Source of the DNA: Paraglaciecola hydrolytica
GTDB lineage: Bacteria; Pseudomonadota; Gammaproteobacteria; Enterobacterales; Alteromonadaceae
Length of the DNA: 64,000 bases
Assembly: GCF_001565895.1 (NCBI RefSeq)
Contig: NZ_LSNE01000002.1
Coordinates: 146,364 to 210,363, forward strand
Direction: 5' to 3'
Position numbers and translations under genes: made by a program. Position 1 is the stretch's first letter. Each line of letters starts with the position of its first letter. This document shows positions 36,401 through 45,758 of this stretch, piece by piece. Under the pieces are notes generated by a model that saw nothing but the letters and a program-made list of their open reading frames with translations, did no database searches and had not been told where the DNA came from.

Positions 36401-36917
36401 TCCAACAGAGCGTGTTGAGCTCAAACTCGTTGGCCAAATAAATTCGCTTTACGGCAACAAGTTAATTCTTTGGCGACCGGGTCATCTGCGTGGTAAAGAT
36501 TGCCTGCAGTTGTATATGACTTGGTTGGCCTTGTGCGCGCAACCTGCGGCACAAAGTGCAGATGAAGCGGTGTTTGTCTACATCGACAGACAAAGTAAAA
36601 AAATCAAAACCTGGCGTTTAGCCAAACTGCCTGCCAGCGAAGCCCTGAGTCGCTTAGCCGAATTAACTCAGCTGTTTATTCAAGGGCAACAACAAGTGCT
36701 GAATTTTTATCCTGAAGCAGGCTGGACGTGGATCAACAGTCAGGACAAAAACGCGGTATTAACCGCCTTTGCAGGCTCCGACAGTCAGTTTAGTTTTCCG
36801 GAAAATGACGAGCCCCATATTCGCCGCGTTTGCCCGGATCTCAATAGGGTGTTTGCTGAGCTCTGTCAGCTAAGTGAACAGATAATGCAGCCCATGTACG
36901 ACTTGAGTAATACCTGA
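33438..36917 (+). CDS. recC: RecBCD enzyme subunit RecC
   Basis: 1159 residues, close to E. coli RecC (1122). It forms the Chi-recognising, inactive helicase-nuclease scaffold of RecBCD. The start MLHLVQSNKMESLADSL and the segment PSSFIWELYRQHIDNLPEQSAF are family-typical, as is DDRYLFMEALLSARECLYISYIG in the second half. Its stop overlaps the ATG of recB (TGATG). Order is recC-recB-recD without the ptrA protease gene found between recC and recB in E. coli. Confidence 0.94.
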   Translation: MLHLVQSNKMESLADSLIDCLSSHSASSASLFSPDTILVQSPGMSQWLKIQIAEKLGIAANLDFPLPSSFIWELYRQHIDNLPEQSAFTKPNMTWKLMSLLPTMLGQTEFSAINAYLNQAPMLKLYQLAHKIADIYDQYLVYRPEWILAWENNAALDNTALDKKSGPDESLHPWQGILWRALCEYSQSLGESVYHRANLHQNLLNQLRQQDQHLAAKPLYVFGISAIPQQQLEVLSALAEHREVFIFWFNPSEHYWGDIVDGKTMARANLKQLVQAQGQALEPDYLQSGNPLLASWGKLGRDYQDMLLTFDYQQHDYFVETQPRSMLEHIQSEVFNLQFRHSFEPLAPEELLSNGNEFPKIEVSPSDRSIQLHACHSRVRELEVLHDQLLAWFAQSAANQPGDVVVMMPDVASYAPFIEGVFGAATSQTYIPFGISDRNLSEESPLLSSFVQLMKLEQSRLTLSEVITWLAVPAVMRKFAINEQEYSLLQHWLADAGVRWGWDQKDKTRWGLPEQGQNTWLFGLQRLLAGYAMDGSQLFNYQQSQISPYGDIEGQQTIALGKFYLFAQELLAVMEFCQQRANLAAKVSHALDFIKRLYEADEQELQDLSQLRSALEQMSVHQTQCIEPIEQSVFVAELEQQLNEKGVGQRFLAGYVNFCTLMPMRSIPFKMVCLLGMNDADYPRQSVPVGFDLMRFSPAKRGDRSRRLDDRYLFMEALLSARECLYISYIGINQKDSGKLSPSILVSELLEYCEQGYALSGELVLAPKISCQNLRQHLTTKHALQPFSSQYFTNAESYPSYNEQALQVAISQQHAIVPHNFSHDVLPTLFSIQHNTLLLDGLPVELALDELIGFFMNPAKAFFMQRWQCRFAGLGDELVDEEPFGFGGLDKYQLNDRLMAQLLTVQASEFSETRDNPVAYQALCEEFAKQLRAEGKLPIGYSGDVALQTIANQSQALAAVVSEECAQHKARLCNIELLLPCELSVGTSPTERVELKLVGQINSLYGNKLILWRPGHLRGKDCLQLYMTWLALCAQPAAQSADEAVFVYIDRQSKKIKTWRLAKLPASEALSRLAELTQLFIQGQQQVLNFYPEAGWTWINSQDKNAVLTAFAGSDSQFSFPENDEPHIRRVCPDLNRVFAELCQLSEQIMQPMYDLSNT

Positions 36918-39900
36918 TGCAGCCACTTGATAGTCTGACCTTTCCCTTACAAGGCGCGTCGTTAATCGAGGCCAGTGCCGGTACGGGTAAAACCTATACC
37001 ATAGTGAATTTATATTTACGTCAATTGCTTGGCCATAATTGTACTGCACTTAACGTCGATCAAATCTTGGTGGTGACCTTTACCAATGCGGCTACCGCTG
37101 AATTAAAAGAGCGTATTCGCCAGCGTTTACAGTCGGCCTATTTAGATTTTTATCGGGGCAGCAGTGACGAAGCCTTTATCCAAGACTTGTATGCACAAAC
37201 TGAAAACAAGGCCTTGGCGACTCAGCGTTTGGCCTTGGCCAGTAAACAAATGGACGAAGCGGCGATTTTCACCATACATGGTTTTTGCCAACGGGCCTTG
37301 ACCGAGCATGCCTTTGAAAGTGGCGCCATGTATGAGCAAGAGTTTATTTTAGATGAAAGTGAATGGTTAAAACTGGCTGTCGCCGACTATTGGCGCAGTG
37401 TTATTGTGACTCAGCCAGCGGATATTCAGGCCATGCTGTTGGGTATCTGGTCAAACCCAGAGCAGCTACGCCAAGCCATCCAACCTCTGCTTAATCGAAA
37501 GGTGACGAGCTACCATAATATCGACATTGCTAGCGCAGTTAATCTGCACCAGCGTTATATAACCGAGGTTGCCAGCATGAAACGCTGGTGGCTGGATGAG
37601 CAACTTGCACAGCAAATTCAACAAGCGGGTTTTAGTGGCAGCAGCAAAGTAGGCAAGGCAGATAATCTGACTACCATGCAGGCTTTTTGTCACAGTCATG
37701 CTTTAAAACCTGACTTGAGTGATGGTTGGAGTTTGTATGCCCCAGCTAATATAGAAAAAGGCAAAAAGAAAGGCACCGTCATACCTGATGTGGATTTTGG
37801 CCGTTTTGAACGCATCGCCGAGCTAGAGCAAAAAGCCCTTAATGGTATAAAAGCGGCCTTTAGTCAGGATGCGATGACACAAGTGGCTCACAATCTGAGC
37901 AGCCAAAAAAGCCGTTTACAGTTATTGTCACCCGACGACTTACTCAGCCAGCTAGGTAATGCCTTAACAGCTAACAATGACAGTCCGCAAACCCACAGTA
38001 GTGGTAATAGACTGCTGGCCAGTGCCTTACGTGAGCGATATCCCAGCGTATTAATTGATGAATTTCAGGATACGGATCCTCTGCAATACCGTATTTTTTC
38101 GGCTATTTATGGGCAAGATCTAGGCGCAGTCAATCTAGGTTCTGTAAATCTAAACATTGAAAATCAACCCACTGATTCGCCAACTCACAAGCCGCCTTGC
38201 TGGATCATGATTGGCGATCCCAAACAGGCCATTTATGGTTTTCGTGGCGCTGATATCTTTACTTACATCATGGCAAAACAGCAGGTAGACCCAGCTCAGC
38301 AATTTACCCTGGATACCAATTGGCGCTCAACTCCCCAGTTGGTTGCAGCGGTTAATACGCTGTTCATCAACAATCAGCAAACAGCAGAGCAACAACAAAG
38401 CTTGTCATTTCACCCCGTTAAAGCGGGTAAAGATGAAGAGGGTTTAAAACTAAAGGGTAAACTCAGTCACAGTCTGGATTTTTGGCACTTAGGCTCTGTG
38501 GAAGATAAACCCATTGCTAAAGGTCTGGCTCAGCAGGCCTTAGCCCAAATTTGTGCGGCAAAAATACAAACCCTGCTCCATGCTCAAAGTACTGTGGCGG
38601 GCAGAGTGTTGCAAGCCGGTGATTGCTGTGTGCTGGTGCGCGATCGCAATGAAGCTCAATTACTTAAAAATGCCTTAGGCGAGCAGGGCGTGGCCAGTGT
38701 GTTTTTAGTGCGTAAAAGCGTATTTGCTAGCCAGACGGCGCTGGATTGTTATCGTTTAATGTGTGCCTTAAGTCATCCCGGCGATGACAGGCAAGTGAAA
38801 ACCGCTTTACTCACCGAACTCTTTGCGATGCAGGCCAGTGAGTTGGATGCTCTGTTTAATAATGACAAAGACTGGCAAGACATTATTGCCTTGTTTCACC
38901 AATGGCATCAGGACTGGCAGAAACACGGTTTAATGATGGCACTGAATAAAGTGATCATTCATTTTAGGCTGGAGCAAAAAGCCATTAAGGTTTTTGCCGA
39001 CGGTTTACGCCGGGTGACCGACTTACGCCATGTCTTGGAATTATTGCAGCAGCGCAGTTTGCAGGTGCAGGGCCAAGGCCAATTAATGCATTGGTTTAGC
39101 CAGTGTTTACAAGAGCCTGATCACAGTAGTGATAATCAGCAATTACGCCTCGAAACCGATGCCAATTTAGTGCAGATTTGTACCTTACATGCTTCCAAGG
39201 GCTTGCAATATCCGCTGGTATTTATGCCCTTTGGTAATAGTTACAGATCGGCACGGGATGCGGTATTTCATGGTGACTCAGGGGCCTTGCAGGTGGACTT
39301 TTTAGGCTCAGAAAAATTTATGGCTGAGGCTGAACAGGAACGATTGGCAGAAGACATTCGTTTACTCTACGTGGCGTTAACCCGCGCCCAGTATTATTGC
39401 GCGGTTGGGGTGTGGCACAATATTAGCGATGATAAACGCCGCCAATCAGCGTTTTTAAGCTCTGCTTTAGGTGCTTTATTGTTGCCAGCAGGTATAAAAG
39501 TAAGCGAGCAACAAATTGGCGAGCAAATTATAAAACTGGGCGAGCAGGCCAATATTGCTTACAGCTATTTTGATGGGCCAGCAGTGGAAGAAATTACCAC
39601 ACTGCCAGTCGAGTCAAATTTGCATGCGGTTAAGGATGCAGCCAATTTAGTTGCCTTACACTTGGACAAACCCATAGAGCGGCAATGGCGATTAACCAGT
39701 TATTCGGCCTTAAGCCAACAACAAATGCACCTTGAAGTGATTATGCCAGGCATGGATGAAGGACAAGATCGTCCATCACAGGACTATGACGATAGTGTAT
39801 TGCCTGATAACAGTATGAGTGCTTTTAGCTTTGAAAAAGGCGCCAATGCGGGCTCGTTTTTACATGGTGTACTAGAAAACATCGACTTTAGCCAAGCCGA

Positions 39901-40645
39901 TAGCTTAGCACCAGCCATTGCCCAGCAAAGTTCGAAGTTTGCCATTGATGAGCAGTGGCATGCTCTGCTAAACGACTGGCTGAGAGACGTATTGCTAACG
40001 CCGTTTAATCCTCACTCTGATGGCTCTTCTAAGCTAACAGCACAAGCGCCTATCTTGACCTTAGCCCACTTAGATAAGCAGCAAATTAAAGTCGAAATGG
40101 AATTTTATATGCCACTTAAACGTGTGCAGGTTCAGGCCTTTAATCAGCTCATTAATCACTATATGCCCCACTATGTTAGGCATTATGAATTTGCCCAACT
40201 TAACGGCATGCTCAAGGGTTTTATCGATTTAACCTTTGCTTTTAACGGTAAATATTATGTGGCTGATTATAAATCTAATCATTTGGGCAACGATTACGCT
40301 GACTACCAATTGGCCTCTCTGGAACGTGCCATGCACGAACACGACTACCATCTGCAAGCCATTCTTTATACCTTAGCCTTACACCGCTGGTTAAAACACC
40401 AACTACCTAATTACCAGTATCAACAGCATGTTGGCGGGGCTTATTATTTGTTTTTACGGGGTATGCACAGTACCGAAGCGGCGAGCGGGGTGTATCACTA
40501 TTTAGCGGATGAAGCTTTTATCCTAGCTTTAGACAGTTTATTCAGTGGTGAACAGATAGCAGAATTAAGTACTACACCGTCAGCGACCAAGAATTCTGAC
40601 TCGGCTAATAACAATGATGAAGAAGGCCAACTCAGTTTATGGTAA
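36917..40645 (+). CDS. recB: RecBCD enzyme subunit RecB (helicase-nuclease)
   Basis: 1242 residues. UvrD-like 3'-5' helicase motifs: Walker A EASAGTGKTYTI (about 18-29), motif II SVLIDEFQDTDPLQYRIF, motif III MIGDPKQAIYGFRGAD, motif IV TNWRST and motif VI RLLYVALTRAQY. The C-terminal nuclease domain shows VADYKSNHLG, matching the essential catalytic D-x-K. It unwinds and degrades double-strand ends and loads RecA after Chi. Its end overlaps recD by 7 nt. Confidence 0.95.
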   Translation: MQPLDSLTFPLQGASLIEASAGTGKTYTIVNLYLRQLLGHNCTALNVDQILVVTFTNAATAELKERIRQRLQSAYLDFYRGSSDEAFIQDLYAQTENKALATQRLALASKQMDEAAIFTIHGFCQRALTEHAFESGAMYEQEFILDESEWLKLAVADYWRSVIVTQPADIQAMLLGIWSNPEQLRQAIQPLLNRKVTSYHNIDIASAVNLHQRYITEVASMKRWWLDEQLAQQIQQAGFSGSSKVGKADNLTTMQAFCHSHALKPDLSDGWSLYAPANIEKGKKKGTVIPDVDFGRFERIAELEQKALNGIKAAFSQDAMTQVAHNLSSQKSRLQLLSPDDLLSQLGNALTANNDSPQTHSSGNRLLASALRERYPSVLIDEFQDTDPLQYRIFSAIYGQDLGAVNLGSVNLNIENQPTDSPTHKPPCWIMIGDPKQAIYGFRGADIFTYIMAKQQVDPAQQFTLDTNWRSTPQLVAAVNTLFINNQQTAEQQQSLSFHPVKAGKDEEGLKLKGKLSHSLDFWHLGSVEDKPIAKGLAQQALAQICAAKIQTLLHAQSTVAGRVLQAGDCCVLVRDRNEAQLLKNALGEQGVASVFLVRKSVFASQTALDCYRLMCALSHPGDDRQVKTALLTELFAMQASELDALFNNDKDWQDIIALFHQWHQDWQKHGLMMALNKVIIHFRLEQKAIKVFADGLRRVTDLRHVLELLQQRSLQVQGQGQLMHWFSQCLQEPDHSSDNQQLRLETDANLVQICTLHASKGLQYPLVFMPFGNSYRSARDAVFHGDSGALQVDFLGSEKFMAEAEQERLAEDIRLLYVALTRAQYYCAVGVWHNISDDKRRQSAFLSSALGALLLPAGIKVSEQQIGEQIIKLGEQANIAYSYFDGPAVEEITTLPVESNLHAVKDAANLVALHLDKPIERQWRLTSYSALSQQQMHLEVIMPGMDEGQDRPSQDYDDSVLPDNSMSAFSFEKGANAGSFLHGVLENIDFSQADSLAPAIAQQSSKFAIDEQWHALLNDWLRDVLLTPFNPHSDGSSKLTAQAPILTLAHLDKQQIKVEMEFYMPLKRVQVQAFNQLINHYMPHYVRHYEFAQLNGMLKGFIDLTFAFNGKYYVADYKSNHLGNDYADYQLASLERAMHEHDYHLQAILYTLALHRWLKHQLPNYQYQQHVGGAYYLFLRGMHSTEAASGVYHYLADEAFILALDSLFSGEQIAELSTTPSATKNSDSANNNDEEGQLSLW

Positions 40646-42621
40646 CTCAATCGCCCATGGCGCAACCTTTGAATACCTTGCCCAGCATATTAGAGCAATT
40701 GCAAACACAGGGCCTGATCCGCCCTTTGGACAAAGCTTTTGCCTTATTTATCGCCGATGGATTAGGTGAGCAACAAAACACGGCAATACTGAATATCAGT
40801 TTATTAGCCGCCTATCTCAGTGCCAGTTTGGGCGAGCAACATAGCTGTATTGAGCTGACTGAATTAAACCAACCTTTTGCCCCCTGGTTTGAGTTTGTTG
40901 AGCACCCCAGCTTGATGACTTATTTGCAGCAATCCACGCTGGTGGAAGTGATCAAGCTGCCTTTGGCTGAGGCAAAGTTAAGCTGCAATAAACCCATAGT
41001 GGTTGAGGGTTCACGCCTATATTTACAGCGTTATTGGTTATACGAAGGTGAGCTGGCAAGTCAGATATTGGCCAGAGCAAGCCAGCAAAAAGACGTCGAC
41101 CAACAAAGTGCCATTGCCTTGTTAAATAGCTTATTTAGTGGTGACAGCACAGAAAGTATCGACTGGCAAAAAGTGGCAGTATGTGTCGCTGCACGCCAGA
41201 TGATTAGCTTTATCACCGGCGGGCCGGGCACAGGTAAAACCACCACAGTGACTAAATTGTTGGCTTTATTGCAAGGTTTAGCCCGCGAGCAAGGTAAAGT
41301 ACTCAACATTAAGCTGGTGGCACCTACCGGCAAGGCGGCCGCAAGACTAACCGAATCTATTAGCGCCGCACGGCAAAAACTACCTGCCCAGTTGCAACAA
41401 GATTTACCCGAGCAATGCCAAACCATACATAGATTATTAGGTGCAAAACCACTCAGCCCTTATTTTAATGCTAATAGCGCTCAGCCTTTGCACTTGGATG
41501 TATTGGTGGTGGACGAAGCATCCATGGTTGATTTGCCGCTAATGAGTAAATTATTTGCTGCCTTACCTACTCATGCCCAAGTGATATTGTTGGGTGATAA
41601 AGACCAATTAGCCTCAGTTGAAGCGGGCAGTGTTTTGTCAGATATTTGTGCCGCCGTGTTAGTCGATGATAAACAAGTGGCGAGCTTAGCCAGCTATAGC
41701 GAGCCAATGCAGCAACAATTACACAGCTGGCTACAACTGTCGGCCCAGCAAATAAGCCAAGATGCCAATGCGCCTCACACAGCCTATCAAAGCCAGATAA
41801 AAGATAATTTGGTGATGTTGCAAAAAAGCCATCGTTTTAGCGCCGACAGCGGTATTGGCCAGTTAGCCCAGTTGATCAATCAAGGTCAGATAACACAAAG
41901 CATGCAGTTATTAACTAAAAAAATGACTCAGCAAAGCTTAGCTGATATTGAATGGACAGTACCTCAAGCCCTTACTCGTCAAGGAGTCATCGATGAGCAG
42001 TTACAAAGCCTGATACTCAAGTTGATGTTTGGATATCGCGCTTATTTTAGCGCCGTTAAACAAGGTGATTTAGCTGCAGCATTCACTAGTTTGGGCCAGC
42101 AACAAGTACTCTGTGCTCAGCGCAGTGGCGCGTGGGGCATCACTCAGTTAAATGACGTTATTGAACAAGAGCTTAATGCTCAGGGATTGATCCAACGCAG
42201 CCAAGACTTTTATGCCGGACGGCCATTGATCCTGACCCGTAACGATCACAATCTTAAACTGTTTAATGGCGATATAGGTATTGTGATGGCCGACCCACAA
42301 GAACCGAGTTTAACAAAAGTGTGGTTTAACATGGCCGATGGCAGCATTCGTGGTTTTTTACCTAATCGAATACCACCTCACGATACCCTGTACGCCATGA
42401 CCATTCATAAAAGCCAAGGCTCTGAATTTGCTGCAGTGCATTTATGTCTGCCACTGATTAATCAAATATCTAAGGGCAGGGGACTGAGCCGTGAATTACT
42501 CTATACCGGCTTAACCCGCGCCAAACAGCACTTTAGTTTGTATGCCCAGCAACAAGCCTTACAAATTTGCCTAAAACAACAATGTGTCAGGGGCAGTGGT
42601 TTGGCGCAACGTTTGGCTTAA
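40639..42621 (+). CDS. recD: RecBCD enzyme subunit RecD (5'-3' helicase)
   Basis: 660 residues of superfamily 1B helicase. Walker A GGPGTGKTTT, VVDEASMVDLPLMSKL and LLGDKDQLASVEAGSVL are seen, as is the late motif TIHKSQGSEFAAVHL with LLYTGLTRAK near the end. It translocates 5'-3' on the opposite strand from RecB. The ATG at 40639 lies inside the end of recB; an ATG six codons later is also possible. It is the last gene of the recCBD operon; no hairpin terminator is evident. Confidence 0.94.
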   Translation: MVTQSPMAQPLNTLPSILEQLQTQGLIRPLDKAFALFIADGLGEQQNTAILNISLLAAYLSASLGEQHSCIELTELNQPFAPWFEFVEHPSLMTYLQQSTLVEVIKLPLAEAKLSCNKPIVVEGSRLYLQRYWLYEGELASQILARASQQKDVDQQSAIALLNSLFSGDSTESIDWQKVAVCVAARQMISFITGGPGTGKTTTVTKLLALLQGLAREQGKVLNIKLVAPTGKAAARLTESISAARQKLPAQLQQDLPEQCQTIHRLLGAKPLSPYFNANSAQPLHLDVLVVDEASMVDLPLMSKLFAALPTHAQVILLGDKDQLASVEAGSVLSDICAAVLVDDKQVASLASYSEPMQQQLHSWLQLSAQQISQDANAPHTAYQSQIKDNLVMLQKSHRFSADSGIGQLAQLINQGQITQSMQLLTKKMTQQSLADIEWTVPQALTRQGVIDEQLQSLILKLMFGYRAYFSAVKQGDLAAAFTSLGQQQVLCAQRSGAWGITQLNDVIEQELNAQGLIQRSQDFYAGRPLILTRNDHNLKLFNGDIGIVMADPQEPSLTKVWFNMADGSIRGFLPNRIPPHDTLYAMTIHKSQGSEFAAVHLCLPLINQISKGRGLSRELLYTGLTRAKQHFSLYAQQQALQICLKQQCVRGSGLAQRLA

Positions 42622-42649
42622 CAGCAGTAACTAGAATCTAAAAACTAGT

Positions 42650-42677
42650 AAATAGAGGCTAGCAAATAAAGGCTAGT
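42650..42677 (+). repeat. Short tandem repeat after recD
   Basis: Two adjacent 14-nt units, AAATAGAGGCTAGC and AAATAAAGGCTAGT, identical at 12 of 14 positions, in a stretch rich in CTAG. No function is apparent. Confidence 0.5.
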
Positions 42678-42792
42678 GAAAAGCTAAAGGCAAAAGAGAG
42701 TTAACATAACGATTTGCTTAAGATTATTTATCGATTTTTCAATAAGATAGCTATTTGATGAAAGTTACAGACTATAGCTTAAGGGGAAATTC

Positions 42793-43701
42793 ATGACAGC
42801 AAAACGCATATTATTCACGGGCGGTTCCGGCAAGGCAGGTAAGTATGTGATAAAGCACCTTATTGAGCAGGGACATCGTGTATTAAATGTCGATTTGCAG
42901 CCTTTGGATTGTGCTGGGGTAGATAATCTCATTGCTGATATTACGGATTCTGGGCAAATGTTTAATGCCATGAGTGCCTATGCTTGGTTTGATGAGATGG
43001 AGCACGGCACTGGTGTACCTAAATTTGATGCAGTGGTTCATTTTGCGGCTATATCGCGTATTTTAATTAATCCTGATAATGAAACCTTTAGGGTTAATAC
43101 CATTGGCACCTACAACGTAATTGAGGCGGCGGTAAAACTGGGCATCAAAAAGGTGGTTATTGCGTCGTCAGAAACCACCTACGGCATCTGTTTTTCTGAT
43201 GGTAAAACCAATCCTCACTCTCTACCACTAGAAGAGGATTATGATGTTGACCCCATGGACAGTTATGGTCTGTCGAAGGTAGTAAATGAAAAAACTGCCC
43301 GTAGTTTTCAGCGTCGTTCAGGCATAGATATGTATGCGCTGCGCATCGGTAATGTGATTGAACCCCATGAATATGTTGAACTCTTCCCTAAGTTTTTTGC
43401 ACAACCAGAAGGCCGCCGACGCAATGCATTTTGTTATATAGATGCACGAGATCTAGGGCAGATTGTTGAGCTGTGTTTAACAACTGACGGTCTGGGTTAT
43501 CAAGTATTTAATGCCGGAAATGACACCAATGGGGCGATCATTCCCAGTAAAAAACTGTGTGAACGCTTCTTTCCAGGTGTGCCAATTACTCGTGAAATGG
43601 GCGAACATGAAGCGCTTTTTTCCAACCGTAAAATCCGTGAAGTACTTGGATTTAAAGAACAACATGATTGGCGGAAATACGTTAAGCCAACAAAAAGCTA
43701 A
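42793..43701 (+). CDS. NAD-dependent epimerase/dehydratase (extended SDR)
   Basis: 302 residues with Rossmann motif TGGSGKAGKY (about 9-18), the FAAIS segment after the fourth strand, catalytic Tyr/Lys in SYGLSK (YxxxK) and a serine/threonine cluster ASSETTYG. The pattern resembles UDP-glucose/galactose-4-epimerase and uronate dehydrogenase-like SDRs. The substrate could be a nucleotide sugar or a free uronate; nothing adjacent decides it. AAGGGG precedes the ATG. It is followed after 95 nt by the metallo-beta-lactamase gene. Confidence 0.85.
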   Translation: MTAKRILFTGGSGKAGKYVIKHLIEQGHRVLNVDLQPLDCAGVDNLIADITDSGQMFNAMSAYAWFDEMEHGTGVPKFDAVVHFAAISRILINPDNETFRVNTIGTYNVIEAAVKLGIKKVVIASSETTYGICFSDGKTNPHSLPLEEDYDVDPMDSYGLSKVVNEKTARSFQRRSGIDMYALRIGNVIEPHEYVELFPKFFAQPEGRRRNAFCYIDARDLGQIVELCLTTDGLGYQVFNAGNDTNGAIIPSKKLCERFFPGVPITREMGEHEALFSNRKIREVLGFKEQHDWRKYVKPTKS

Positions 43702-43796
43702 ACGTGCATGTGACTAGCCTAATGGCAAAGATAGTTAAGCTAGTACACCTGAACACTATTGTTAATATCGTTTGTTTCAAATGATTGAGGTCGTTG

Positions 43797-44714
43797 ATGG
43801 CAAGGAAAAGGTTTCATTTGGTGCGAGGTGTTCTTGCACTATGTTGTGTGTTTAAGTTAACAGCATGTGCCACCGGGGTGGATGTGGCTCCACCCCAAGC
43901 CAACTCATCGGCAGAGTGGATGAATGTTTGTACCGATTGGGATGAGTGGGACAAAGCGGGTCCTGCTTTTCGGGTATTTGGTAATACCTATTATGTTGGC
44001 ACCTGCGGCATAAGCGCCATTCTAATAACCAGTAATGACGGCCATATATTGATAGATGGTGGCACCGAAGCTGGGGCGGACCTTATCATCAATAACATTG
44101 AGGCTCTGGGTTTTTCACTTAGTGATGTAAAACTGCTACTGCATAGTCATGAACATTTCGACCACGTTGCAGGCTTAGCTAAGTTACAACAACGCAGTGG
44201 AGCCAAATTACTTGCGTCACCTGAGGCTGCACCTGTGTTACGCACTGGGACAGTGGCTGACAATGATCCCCAAGCGGGAATGCATGCCGACTTTCCGGCC
44301 ACGCGGGTAGATGGAATTATACAGGCGGGTGAAATCGTTAAGCTTGGAGGTCTTGCACTTACCCCCATAGCCACACCGGGCCATACTCATGGTGCACTGA
44401 GTTGGCAATGGCAGTCGTGCGAAAATAATCGCTGTGTCTCTATGGTGTATGCCGACAGCTTATCGCCAGTGAGTAGTGATAGTTATCACTTCAGTGATCA
44501 CTCTGACTATGTAGATGCGTATCAGCAAGGTTTGAAGAAATTGGCTGCATTGGACTGCCAGTTACTTATGACGCCTCACCCTTCTGCCAGCAAAATGCGC
44601 GAGCGCCTTGCGCAAGTTGAAGGATTGATTGATCCAAAAGGCTGTAAGGTCTATGCGGCAGATGTAGTAAATAGATTGAACAAACGTTTGGATAAAGAAA
44701 AATTTAAGCAATAA
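43797..44714 (+). CDS. Subclass B3 metallo-beta-lactamase (lipoprotein)
   Basis: 305 residues from the ATG at 43797, which follows a GAGG site; a TTG four codons upstream is less likely. The signal contains lipobox LTAC (about 21-24), suggesting an anchored enzyme. The B3 zinc ligands are complete: H-S-H-E-H-F-D-H (H118, H120, D122, H123 here), H196 in TPGHTHG and H261 in MTPHPSA. The order ADFPATRVDGII ... YADSLSPV is B3-like. It would hydrolyse beta-lactams including carbapenems, but B3-like proteins can have other substrates, and activity is not proven by sequence. No mobile element adjoins. Confidence 0.85.
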   Translation: MARKRFHLVRGVLALCCVFKLTACATGVDVAPPQANSSAEWMNVCTDWDEWDKAGPAFRVFGNTYYVGTCGISAILITSNDGHILIDGGTEAGADLIINNIEALGFSLSDVKLLLHSHEHFDHVAGLAKLQQRSGAKLLASPEAAPVLRTGTVADNDPQAGMHADFPATRVDGIIQAGEIVKLGGLALTPIATPGHTHGALSWQWQSCENNRCVSMVYADSLSPVSSDSYHFSDHSDYVDAYQQGLKKLAALDCQLLMTPHPSASKMRERLAQVEGLIDPKGCKVYAADVVNRLNKRLDKEKFKQ

Positions 44715-44860
44715 AAAAGCTTGAAAAACAATAGTGTTACAACGAGCAAATCATTTTGCCTTGACAAGTTTTGCCACCATGAATGGCAATAAATTTAACC
44801 TGCACAAGGAGTTAGAGGCTATGCTAAAAGCGACTGATATAGAGCTTAGGTTAAATAACT

Positions 44861-45262
44861 GTGCTTTGTAAAAAACTTTTTTCTAGCATATTGATGATCT
44901 TATATGTCTCGTTGGGCTCAGTCCTGGCCAATGATAGAGTGCTCCAAGATGCCTTTAAACATCATAAAAGTAACATACAAGTTAAAGGCGCTGGCAGTGT
45001 TATTAAACTGTTGGCTGATGACAATCAAGGCAGTCGTCATCAACGGTTTTTGCTGCGATTAGGCACGGGGCAGACAATACTTATTGCTCACAACATTGAT
45101 CTTGCTGCCAAGATAAGCAATCTTGAGATAAGTGATGTTGTTGAATTTTATGGCGAATATGAGTGGAATACAAAAGGTGGGGTAATTCATTGGACCCATA
45201 GGGATCCGAATAATCGACATGTCCACGGATGGTTGAAACACAAAGGCACAAGCTATCAATAA
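44861..45262 (+). CDS. DUF3465 secreted protein
   Basis: 133 residues starting at a GTG; an in-frame stop just upstream (44852-44854) limits the choice. N-terminal signal (LFSSILMILYVSLGSVLA). The mature part matches DUF3465: KGAGSVIKLLADDNQGSRHQRFLLRL, IAHNIDLAAKI and VEFYGEYEWNTKGGVIHWTHRDP ... HGWLKHKG. The fold is likely a small OB-like barrel; the role is unknown, although the histidine-rich C-terminus hints at metal or nucleic-acid contact. It sits 20 nt before the DUF3703 gene. Confidence 0.8.
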   Translation: MLCKKLFSSILMILYVSLGSVLANDRVLQDAFKHHKSNIQVKGAGSVIKLLADDNQGSRHQRFLLRLGTGQTILIAHNIDLAAKISNLEISDVVEFYGEYEWNTKGGVIHWTHRDPNNRHVHGWLKHKGTSYQ

Positions 45263-45282
45263 AATTAGTTAAGGACAATTCC

Positions 45283-45648
45283 ATGTCTAGCTTCACCCAA
45301 AAAATAAGTCCATTTGTGCAACATGAAATTGCCCTAGCCAATGAAAGTCGCAATAAGGGTGAGCTTAATGCTGAGTTTAGTCATTTAGAGAATGCTCATG
45401 TACTAGGCCAAGAGTCCACTTATCATCATGTTAAGGTGCATTATTTGATGTTGTTATGGGGCTTCAGACAAAAACGCTTAGCTGAAGTAATGGGGCAAAT
45501 GTTTAGGATCTTTGGCGCTTTAACCAAAACTATGCTGGGTTTTGTGCCAGCAGGTAATACGGGTGGCAGTAATATCAGCCCGTTTAAACGCCTGCCCATT
45601 AAACCTGAATTGGCCAATATTATTCAACAAGCTAAAAACAATGTTTAG
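45283..45648 (+). CDS. DUF3703 protein
   Basis: 121 residues from the ATG at 45283, preceded by AAGGA; the frame is open upstream but that part overlaps the preceding gene. It matches the DUF3703 pattern: LENAHVLGQESTYHHVKVHYLMLLWGFRQKR, GQMFRIFGALTKT and GFVPAGNTGGSN. No signal peptide is seen; several histidines lie in a predicted helix. Function is unknown; members commonly sit near metal or redox genes. Confidence 0.8.
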   Translation: MSSFTQKISPFVQHEIALANESRNKGELNAEFSHLENAHVLGQESTYHHVKVHYLMLLWGFRQKRLAEVMGQMFRIFGALTKTMLGFVPAGNTGGSNISPFKRLPIKPELANIIQQAKNNV

Positions 45649-45758
45649 AACCTCAATTCTACTTACTATTTTCACCTACTGTGGTCTGCACATATTGTGG
45701 TGCTAGCTGATGGAAAAATATCTTTAATTATTCGCCACCAAGAGATAAAAGAAACAAA

